Assembly (NCBI GenBank): GCA_903836465.1
Contig: CAILRB010000102.1
Location: 1-64,000, forward strand
Source of the DNA: an uncultured Chlorobiaceae bacterium
GTDB taxonomy: Bacteria; Bacteroidota; Chlorobiia; Chlorobiales; Chlorobiaceae
DNA: 64,000 nt
Reading direction: 5' to 3'
In this document: piece after piece, positions 57,344 through 64,000 of the stretch
Layout of the letters: each line of letters begins with the position of its first letter
How positions within the stretch are numbered: position 1 is the first letter of the stretch
The notes under the pieces: generated by a model
The model's database searches: none
Told to the model about the DNA's origin: nothing
The model's input: the letters and a program-made list of their open reading frames with translations, nothing else
Made by a program: the position numbers and the translations under genes

Positions 57344-57670
57344 ATTTATAGCAATATAGGTCTTTTTACGCTTTTCCAGGATCTCAGTCCGGCTGAAATC
57401 AAGAGGTCATGGAAAGATTTCGCCCTGCATAGCCGCACAATACCAGGCCATTGGGACTCTGCTCTATGCAAAAACAAATCTTGCCGAAAATTAAGATGGT
57501 TGTTCGGTCAGAAAAATAATTGCAAATTACAGTACTCGTCATAATTCTAAACCCGAAAACTGCTGATCGTTCAACATCTGATGAAAAGAGAATGACGAAA
57601 TTCCTATAGATTAATTTAAAGTAGTAAATCGACATATTTTTTTGCGTTACCAACAGATATCAAATATATA
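57344..57670. other. AT-rich intergenic stretch
   Basis: 327 bp between the longer tadA frame and the ATPase gene. I see no coding frame, repeat or RNA gene in it. The last 60 bp before the ATPase start are strongly AT-rich and presumably include its promoter. No Shine-Dalgarno motif precedes the ATG. Confidence 0.4.
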
Positions 57671-60577
57671 ATGAGTAATAATACACCGTTTGCGGGACTA
57701 TCTGATTCTCAGGTTCTGGAAAGTCGAAAAAGAAATGGCGCTAATATTCTTACCCCTCCAAAACGTGACCCTCTCTTTAAATTATTTCTGGAAAAGTTTA
57801 AAGATCCAGTGATAAGAATTCTTTTAATTGCAGCTTTTCTTTCATTGGGTATTTCATTTTTTACCCATCATTATGCTGAAACGGTGGGCATTTTCTGTGC
57901 TATATTTTTAGCAGCTTTTGTTGCCTTCTGGTTTGAAATGGATGCAGACAAAAAATTTGATATTCTTAATCAGGTAAATGACGATACGTTAGTTACAGTA
58001 ACAAGAAACGGGAATGTTTGTGAAGTTCCGAAAAAAGATATTGTTGTCGGAGATATCGTGTTACTTGGAACCGGCGAAGAGGTGCCTGCTGACGGCGAAT
58101 TGAAAGAGGCCATCTCCCTGCAGATTGATGAATCATGCCTGACTGGCGAACCTATCATTAATAAAACAATTAATCCCGATCAGTTTAATACTGAAGCAAC
58201 CTACCCCTCAAATTGGGTGATGCGTGGTACTAAAGTGATGGACGGTCACGCAATCATGGATGTACGGAAAGTTGGTGATACAACAGAGTATGGGATGGTT
58301 GCCGATAAAGCTACCAAATTAAGTGGAGTAGAAACACCACTGAACAAACAATTAAAACGCCTGGCAAAATTTATCAGCGTTGTGGGATTTTCGTTGGCGA
58401 TTATAACCTTTACCGCATTATTTTTTAAAGACCTTTTCTTTAAAGGCATCACATCACCTGTGCAGCTAACTTCTCTCAGTATTATTTTGTTGGGCACAAT
58501 GGTTGGTATGGTTAAAGTATGGGTTCCGATTTTATATGATGGATTTGATTTACTGGGAATCAAGAAAACCATTCCCAAACGCATTGATGAGGGCAACTGG
58601 TTTCTATGGATTGGTTTTGGTCTGCTCACCTCTCTTATTCTCTTCGGAATTTCCGCTCTTTTCGGAATAAATCTCCTTACACCTGAATCATGGATTACCC
58701 TTGAATTTGCAGGTAGAGTTCTTCAATATTTTATGGTTTCCGTAACATTGATCGTTGTTGCCGTACCTGAGGGATTACCATTGAGCAACACGTTAAGTCT
58801 TGCGTTAAGTATGCGCAGAATGTTGAAAACAAATAATTTGGTTCGTAACATGCACGCCTGTGAAACCATGGGGGCTACAACAGTAATCTGCACGGATAAA
58901 ACTGGAACGCTCACCCAAAATCAGATGCAAGTTGATAGTCCGAATTTTTTTAGTTTAAAAGAAAATATTTTACTCTCCGATCTGACAAGTAACCTTGTAA
59001 AGGAAAGTATTGCTGTAAATTCTACAGCATACCTTGATTTCACCGATCCACTTCATATTAAATCAATTGGAAATCCTACTGAAGCTGCGATGCTGCTCTG
59101 GCTTCACCAAAATCATGTTACTTATTCTGATCTCCGTGAAAATGTACAAATTCTTGAACAATTGACTTTTTCCACAGAGCGTAAATATATGGCAACTCTT
59201 GTCTCTTCGTCTCTTGTCGGCAAAAAAGTACTCTATGTTAAAGGCGCTCCGGAAATAGTGTTATCCAATTGTGTTAATGTTCAATATGACTCAGAATTTA
59301 AATCAGTTGAGGAATCAAAACCGGAAATTGATCAGTTACTCACAACATACCAGAATCGCGCAATGCGAACCCTGGGGTTTGCTTATGAAATCATAGACGA
59401 CTCCATTAACCGGTTTGAAAACGGAAAACTTGTTAACACGAAGTTAACGTATTTAGGTGTTGTGGCAATCTCTGACCCTCTGAGGCCAGAAGTACCTGAT
59501 GCCGTACGGAGATGCATGAACGCCGGTATTGATGTGAAAATTGTCACTGGTGACACCATAGGCACTGCAAGAGAGATTGGACGTCAGATTGGAATCTGGA
59601 ATGAGAGTGACGAATCAATCAATATCATTACTGGCACTGAATTTGGCGCTCTTTCTGACGATGAGGCTCTTCAGCGGGTCAAACACCTGAAAATTATGTG
59701 CCGAGCAAGACCAACGGATAAACAACGTCTGGTTCAACTTTTACAGCTAAACGGTTCGGTGGTTGCCGTGACCGGGGATGGAACAAATGATGCACCGGCG
59801 TTAAACTTTGCTCACGTCGGGTTGTCGATGGGGTCAGGCACTTCGGTTGCCAAGGAGGCGAGTGATATTACGTTGCTTGATGATTCATTTAACAGTATAG
59901 CCACTGCGGTTATGTGGGGTCGCTCTGTTTATCACAATATTCAACGTTTTATTTTATTTCAGTTGACCATTAATGTTGCCGCTCTAACTATAGTTTTTTT
60001 TGGATCAATTTTTGGTCAGGAACTTCCATTGACCGTTATACAGATGTTATGGATTAATCTGATAATGGATACGTTTGCCGCCGGAGCATTAGCATCCTTG
60101 CCTCCTGAAAATCGTGTTATGGAGGATAAACCTCGCAAAAATGATGATTTTATCATTACTCCGGAAATGCAGTTTAGTATATTGTCGGTTGGCTTTATTT
60201 TTGTCGCAATATTACTTGGTACCCTCTTTTTCTTTACGGAAAAGAACGGAAGTATCAGCACGTATAATCTTTCCATGTTTTTTACAATATTTGTCATGCT
60301 TCAATTTTGGAACATGTTCAATGCCAAAGCTTTTGGTACCGGGAAATCCGCCTTCAGTGGCCTGTCCAAAAGTGTTGGTTTCATTATTGTCGCTATTATA
60401 ATATTACTTGGTCAGTTTCTTATCGTCCAGTTTGGAGGAGATGTTTTTAGAACCGTTCCCTTGACTTTTCTGGATTGGTCAATAATTATTGCATCAACAT
60501 CGTTAACTCTTTGGATAGGAGAAATTGTCCGGTTAGTAAAACGGCGGACGAGCCGGCTTTCCGGTATCCCTTCCTGA
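57671..60577 (+). CDS. P2-type calcium-transporting ATPase
   Basis: 968 aa. An inner-membrane pump that moves calcium (most likely outward) at the cost of ATP. Actuator motif TGEP (about 158), TM4 motif VAVPEGLPLS (about 364-373), phosphorylation site D409 in CTDKTGTLTQN, hinge TGDGTNDAPAL (about 700). The PEGLP form of TM4 fits the P2A/P2B calcium group. An extra pair of membrane spans before TM4 (LSIILLGTMVGMVKVWVPI and WFLWIGFGLLTSLILFGI) makes it somewhat unusual. The gene is clearly more AT-rich than its neighbours and starts without a ribosome binding site, so acquisition from a Bacteroidetes-like donor is possible. Confidence 0.9.
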   Translation: MSNNTPFAGLSDSQVLESRKRNGANILTPPKRDPLFKLFLEKFKDPVIRILLIAAFLSLGISFFTHHYAETVGIFCAIFLAAFVAFWFEMDADKKFDILNQVNDDTLVTVTRNGNVCEVPKKDIVVGDIVLLGTGEEVPADGELKEAISLQIDESCLTGEPIINKTINPDQFNTEATYPSNWVMRGTKVMDGHAIMDVRKVGDTTEYGMVADKATKLSGVETPLNKQLKRLAKFISVVGFSLAIITFTALFFKDLFFKGITSPVQLTSLSIILLGTMVGMVKVWVPILYDGFDLLGIKKTIPKRIDEGNWFLWIGFGLLTSLILFGISALFGINLLTPESWITLEFAGRVLQYFMVSVTLIVVAVPEGLPLSNTLSLALSMRRMLKTNNLVRNMHACETMGATTVICTDKTGTLTQNQMQVDSPNFFSLKENILLSDLTSNLVKESIAVNSTAYLDFTDPLHIKSIGNPTEAAMLLWLHQNHVTYSDLRENVQILEQLTFSTERKYMATLVSSSLVGKKVLYVKGAPEIVLSNCVNVQYDSEFKSVEESKPEIDQLLTTYQNRAMRTLGFAYEIIDDSINRFENGKLVNTKLTYLGVVAISDPLRPEVPDAVRRCMNAGIDVKIVTGDTIGTAREIGRQIGIWNESDESINIITGTEFGALSDDEALQRVKHLKIMCRARPTDKQRLVQLLQLNGSVVAVTGDGTNDAPALNFAHVGLSMGSGTSVAKEASDITLLDDSFNSIATAVMWGRSVYHNIQRFILFQLTINVAALTIVFFGSIFGQELPLTVIQMLWINLIMDTFAAGALASLPPENRVMEDKPRKNDDFIITPEMQFSILSVGFIFVAILLGTLFFFTEKNGSISTYNLSMFFTIFVMLQFWNMFNAKAFGTGKSAFSGLSKSVGFIIVAIIILLGQFLIVQFGGDVFRTVPLTFLDWSIIIASTSLTLWIGEIVRLVKRRTSRLSGIPS

Positions 60578-60693
60578 TCGTTTTACATTTGCTCTGCAGT
60601 TTAAAATGTCTTAAATTATCGGAAAGTACGTAAAAGGGAAGTACAATATTTTGAAATACCTGTTTTCTTATAACCCTAAAAACAATAAAAGCT

Positions 60694-60921
60694 ATGTCAA
60701 ACGGAACAAGCAACGACGTATCAGGCGCCATCAGCAATCTTCTTGATACCCTGGGAAAACTTGCCCAGCAGCAGGTTGAGCTTTTGAACAGCGGAATCAA
60801 GAGTGCAGTACAGCTTGCTGAGCCTCTTGGCAAAACCGCCACAGATCTTGTTGGGAGTGTCATCTCTGCTCTTAACCAGATTTTGCAGAACCTCTCTTCT
60901 GCTATAGCACCGAAAAAGTAA
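60694..60921 (+). CDS. csmB: Chlorosome envelope protein, CsmB/CsmF family
   Basis: 75 aa, full length. A small amphipathic protein of the lipid/protein shell around the bacteriochlorophyll-filled chlorosome. It reads MSNGTSNDVSGAISNLLDTL... and ends in SSAIAPKK, the pattern of CsmB and its paralogue CsmF; I favour CsmB from the N-terminal SNGT and the C-terminal IAPKK. A single-gene unit followed by a strong terminator, as expected for a highly expressed structural protein. This is the main reason to place the window in green sulfur bacteria. Confidence 0.85.
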   Translation: MSNGTSNDVSGAISNLLDTLGKLAQQQVELLNSGIKSAVQLAEPLGKTATDLVGSVISALNQILQNLSSAIAPKK

Positions 60922-60936
60922 GTGCTGAATTTTTTT

Positions 60937-60977
60937 AAAAAGCACCTTATGCTCGACGTATAGGGTGCTTTTTTTTT
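60937..60977 (+). terminator. Intrinsic terminator of csmB
   Basis: AAAAAGCACC pairs with GGTGCTTTTT around a 17-nt loop, with an 8-T run after the stem. It is the strongest classical terminator in the right half of the window. Confidence 0.88.
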
Positions 60978-61029
60978 GCAGGCTTGTGTTTTTAGATCTA
61001 TAGGAACGACACCGACAGAACATTGCCGT

Positions 61030-62037
61030 ATGACCATCAAGGAAAATATCACCGCTCTTTTCAAAACCTCTTGCAGCAAACCCCTCTCCATTACAAAAAT
61101 ACAGGGAGATGCTTCAAGCCGGCAATATTTCAGGGTTATCGGTACAAACAGTACCTCTATTGCCTGTTATGATCCAGCTTTTGAAGCATCTGCGGCGATT
61201 GACTACCCGTTTCTGGTCATGCAGGAACTCTTGTCGAGGCATGCTATTCCTGTTCCTGCTGTCAAGGCCATTGATGCTGCAACAGGCATCCTGCTGCTTG
61301 AGGATTGCGGAGATCTGCTCCTGCAGAACCTCTTCAGATCACCAAAAGCACAGAACATCCCTGCCCGCTATCGGGAGATTATCGATATCCTCATACAACT
61401 CCAGGCTATTGGCGGAACCGTCAGCACTGATATCCCGTTCAGCAGAAGTTTTGACCAGGAAAAACTCATGTTTGAGTTTGATTTTTTTATTGAGCACGGC
61501 CTGCTTGACTACTTTGCATCAGCTTTTGACCCACAACAAATCGGCATATTACGCCATGAGTTTGAAGCCATAGCAGAGCTTCTTGTCAAGCCTCGACACT
61601 TTGTGCTGAACCATCGGGATTTTCACAGCCGCAATATTCTTGTTTACAAAGACAAGCCGGTCATTATTGACTTTCAGGATGCTCGTATGGGCCTGCCGCA
61701 ATATGATGCTGTTTCCCTGATAAAGGATTCTTATGTCAAGCTTGACCCTTTACTGACCGAAGAGTTGAAGGCACATCACTATAATGCTCTATGTCTTCAC
61801 GATCTGAGCACCATGAGTTTTGACGAATACCTTTTTTATTTTGATCTTATGGCTTTTCAACGAAATATCAAGGCCATTGGAACCTTCTGTTTCCAAACCA
61901 GAGTTAAAAAAAACAACGCCTTCGAACACTCAATTGCGCCAACACTCGCCTATATTCCTGATTATATCGAAGCAAGAACCGAACTGAAGGCTGCGGGTGA
62001 AATCTTGCGTCCTCTTCTTGATGGGGCAACATCATGA
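61030..62037 (+). CDS. Sugar kinase of the aminoglycoside phosphotransferase family, AmgK-like
   Basis: 335 aa from the ATG at 61030. A TTG 54 bp earlier lies inside the csmB terminator and is unlikely. Kinase motifs: GDASSRQYFRV (nucleotide loop), HRDFHSRN (about 195-202, catalytic Asp197) and IIDFQDARMG (metal binding). The family phosphorylates hydroxyls of small molecules; with a MurU-like partner next to it, the likely substrate is MurNAc/GlcNAc at C1. It ends with an ATGA overlap into the next gene. Confidence 0.78.
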   Translation: MTIKENITALFKTSCSKPLSITKIQGDASSRQYFRVIGTNSTSIACYDPAFEASAAIDYPFLVMQELLSRHAIPVPAVKAIDAATGILLLEDCGDLLLQNLFRSPKAQNIPARYREIIDILIQLQAIGGTVSTDIPFSRSFDQEKLMFEFDFFIEHGLLDYFASAFDPQQIGILRHEFEAIAELLVKPRHFVLNHRDFHSRNILVYKDKPVIIDFQDARMGLPQYDAVSLIKDSYVKLDPLLTEELKAHHYNALCLHDLSTMSFDEYLFYFDLMAFQRNIKAIGTFCFQTRVKKNNAFEHSIAPTLAYIPDYIEARTELKAAGEILRPLLDGATS

Positions 62038-62984
62038 AAGCATTTGTTCTCGCCGCAGGCCTTGGCACCCGTCTGCGCCCTTTGACTGAGCATATACCAA
62101 AGCCACTGATTCCGATTCTTAATATCCCTTCTCTTTTCTACACGTTATGTTTGTTGAAGCAGGCCGGAATCCGGGAGATTATTTGCAACATCCACGCTCA
62201 TGCCGATGCAATAAAAAACTTTATCAAAGCAAGTGATCTTTCTGGGCTGGAAATCTCTTTTTCGGAAGAGCCAGTAATTCTGGGGACAGGGGGGGGGCTG
62301 AAAAAATGCGAACATCTCCTCGGTTCGGATGAGTTTCTTCTGGTCAACAGCGATATTGTTACCGATATTAACTTCACAGCACTTCTTCAACATCATAAAA
62401 AGTCTGGCCAGCCAGGCACCCTTACCCTTTATGAAACACCAGAAGCCTCCTCTATCGGTTACATCGGCGTCGAAGGCGGCCTGGTCAAGGATTTCAAAAA
62501 CCGGCGACATACCGGCCTTGTTTCCTCGTTCATCTATACTGGCACCGCAGTTCTCAGCCCGGACATCTTTCGTTTTATGAAAACCGAGTTTTCAAGCATT
62601 GTCGATACCGGATTTACAGGACTTATCGACAACGGAGGTCTCGGCTACTACCAGCATAAAGGATTATGGATGGATATCGGCACCATGCACAGTTACTGGC
62701 AGGCAAATATCAATACCGCATCTATCATGAACAGGCTCGCCGCAAAAATGACCCAGACGATAGGCATAAGCCCCCATGCGATCTCCCCCGAAGCCTTTAT
62801 CAGCCCCAATGCCGAGATTTCCAGATCCGTCATCGGAAGAGGTTGTCGCATCGGAGAACATTGTACCATCAGGAATTCAGTGCTTCTGCCGGGAGTAGAG
62901 GTGAAAGCCGGAAGAACTCTTGTCAATGCCATTGTCGATCCCTACAGTACAACAGTCATCGAAGAACTGAAACAAGGAGAATAA
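62034..62984 (+). CDS. Sugar-1-phosphate nucleotidyltransferase, MurU-like
   Basis: 316 aa. N-terminal nucleotidyltransferase fold with FVLAAGLGTRLRPLT, KPLIPI, GTGGGLKKC and the metal-binding NSDIVTD. The C-terminal part has hexapeptide-like turns (ISPNAEISRSVIGRGCRIGEHCTI), which MurU itself (about 220 aa) lacks, so it may be a broader mannose- or MurNAc-1-phosphate uridylyltransferase. Overlaps the kinase gene by 4 bp and is followed 6 bp later by the muramidase gene. Confidence 0.8.
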   Translation: MKAFVLAAGLGTRLRPLTEHIPKPLIPILNIPSLFYTLCLLKQAGIREIICNIHAHADAIKNFIKASDLSGLEISFSEEPVILGTGGGLKKCEHLLGSDEFLLVNSDIVTDINFTALLQHHKKSGQPGTLTLYETPEASSIGYIGVEGGLVKDFKNRRHTGLVSSFIYTGTAVLSPDIFRFMKTEFSSIVDTGFTGLIDNGGLGYYQHKGLWMDIGTMHSYWQANINTASIMNRLAAKMTQTIGISPHAISPEAFISPNAEISRSVIGRGCRIGEHCTIRNSVLLPGVEVKAGRTLVNAIVDPYSTTVIEELKQGE

Positions 62985-62990
62985 TAACTG

Positions 62991-64000
62991 ATGGTAGCAA
63001 CAGGTCTCGACATCCTGCTCAGGAATACTGACAGCATACGAAACAGAAATATTGGACTGATTGTCAATCAAACATCGGTAACCCCTGATCTGAAATACTC
63101 CTGGAACGTGCTGAAAGAGAAAGGTCTTCATATACAAAAGATTTTTTCTCCCGAACACGGACTGTTCGCTACTGAACAGGATCAGATAGCCGTCGGGGAG
63201 CAGCCGGAACCGGGCTGTAACGTGATCAGTCTTTACGGCGATTCTGCCTCGACACTCATTCCAGACAAAACAGTGCTGGAAAATCTTGACCTTCTTCTTT
63301 TCGATATTCAGGATGTCGGTTCCCGCTATTACACCTATATCAATACACTGGCTCTTTGTATGGACGCCGTTTCGGGCAGGGACATCGAAATCATGGTACT
63401 CGACCGCCCGAATCCTCTCGGAGGAACCATTGTCGAGGGACCTCTTCTCGACCCGGTATTCGGCTCATTTGTCGGCGTTTTACCGGTACCGGTACGGCAC
63501 GGCATGACGGCGGGTGAGTTGGCTCTCCTCTACCATGACTTCAAAAGACTTGACGTCAACCTCAACGTGATCACCATGAAAGGGTGGCAGCGCTCCATGC
63601 TGTTCCATGAAACAGGACTTCCCTGGATTCCTCCATCACCGAACATGCCCACCTTTGCCACCGCCGAAGTTTATCCTGGTATGTGTCTCTTTGAGGGGCT
63701 TAATGTCTCTGAAGGAAGAGGAACGACAACGCCGTTTCAGCTTTCCGGAGCGCCCTTTATAAAACCGTATGACCTTGCTGAACGTTGCGCATCATACCAG
63801 CTCGAAGGGGTTCTCTTTCGTCCGGTATGGTTCAAACCGACATTTCACAAGTTCTGTGGAGCGGTTATCGGCGGTATCTGGCTGCAGGTCACCGATCACT
63901 CCCGCTTCAGATCATTCGCCTCCGGGGTTGCCATGACTGCGGCCCTCCATGAGCTCTATCCTGAGCAACTGCAGTTCTTGCGTGGTGTGTATGAATTCAA
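62991..64000 (+). CDS. DUF1343/NamZ-type exo-beta-N-acetylmuramidase (cut by window end)
   Basis: The frame starts at ATG 62991 with AAGGAG 11 nt upstream and runs to the window edge: 336 codons seen, no stop. DUF1343 motifs are all there: LIVNQTSVTPDL, FSPEHGLFA, FDIQDVGSRYYTYI, DRPNPLGG, RHGMTAGELALLYHD, WIPPSPNMPT, YPGMCLFEGLNVSEGRGTT. Known members (NamZ) remove terminal MurNAc from peptidoglycan fragments. No signal peptide at this start, so it probably works on fragments already taken up. Confidence 0.85.
   Translation, partial: MVATGLDILLRNTDSIRNRNIGLIVNQTSVTPDLKYSWNVLKEKGLHIQKIFSPEHGLFATEQDQIAVGEQPEPGCNVISLYGDSASTLIPDKTVLENLDLLLFDIQDVGSRYYTYINTLALCMDAVSGRDIEIMVLDRPNPLGGTIVEGPLLDPVFGSFVGVLPVPVRHGMTAGELALLYHDFKRLDVNLNVITMKGWQRSMLFHETGLPWIPPSPNMPTFATAEVYPGMCLFEGLNVSEGRGTTTPFQLSGAPFIKPYDLAERCASYQLEGVLFRPVWFKPTFHKFCGAVIGGIWLQVTDHSRFRSFASGVAMTAALHELYPEQLQFLRGVYEF

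Noticed and set aside
60976..61029. TTG start for the kinase gene
   Set aside because: It falls inside the csmB terminator; the ATG at 61030 gives a normal family N-terminus.

Overview
The window looks like chromosome of a green sulfur bacterium (Chlorobiaceae, Chlorobium/Pelodictyon type). The best lineage marker is a 75-residue chlorosome envelope protein of the CsmB/CsmF family at 60694-60921. The ordinary housekeeping genes (clpX, gltBD, gpmA, tadA) fit this assignment. The species cannot be fixed from the sequence alone.

Left edge (1-668): the 5' part of a group II intron on the minus strand, cut by the window edge, with the first codons of its reverse transcriptase. It sits just downstream of a GC-rich terminator-like hairpin.

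Giant-protein region (669-40184, all minus strand): five very large secreted or surface proteins. They are a 2,148-aa cadherin/VCBS-type protein; a 5,219-aa RTX protein with an N-terminal DUF4347 domain, a cohesin-like domain and about 22 RTX modules; a 3,006-aa protein with two sets of seven delta-60 repeats; an 887-aa beta-helix-like protein; and an 826-aa serralysin-type zinc metalloprotease. None has a Sec signal peptide. Four of the five end in the same module: a W-rich strand, in three of them a cohesin-like stretch, a dockerin-like EF-hand pair, and a terminal GDVDGSW tag. The fifth has a conventional RTX secretion end and a cohesin-like domain. A decayed orphan copy of the terminal tag lies between two of the genes. 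A small outer-membrane barrel protein, a glycosyltransferase and an 84-aa conserved protein belong to the same cluster. My reading is a type I-secreted, calcium-dependent adhesive or proteolytic surface assembly, possibly held together by cohesin-dockerin contacts. No ABC exporter, adaptor or TolC gene is in the window.

tRNA-associated islets (40466-45578): an intact tRNA-Val(GAC) gene and two truncated copies of its 3' half form a three-fold direct repeat. The repeats bound two small islets of 2,000 and 3,038 bp, stacked in tandem. Each carries a different AbiE-type toxin-antitoxin pair, and the nearer one also carries a metallophosphoesterase. Neither has an integrase, but both keep matching ends with candidate integrase arm-type repeats.

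Core region (45650-57283): clpX, a DUF4404 gene, gltD, gltB and gpmA on the minus strand. Then a nitronate monooxygenase-like gene overlaps a membrane-protein gene on the plus strand, with tadA convergent.

Right end (57671-64000): an AT-rich P2-type calcium ATPase gene, the chlorosome gene with a strong terminator, and a tightly packed operon of an AmgK-like sugar kinase, a MurU-like nucleotidyltransferase and a DUF1343/NamZ exo-muramidase (cut by the window end). Together these suggest MurNAc (peptidoglycan) recycling.
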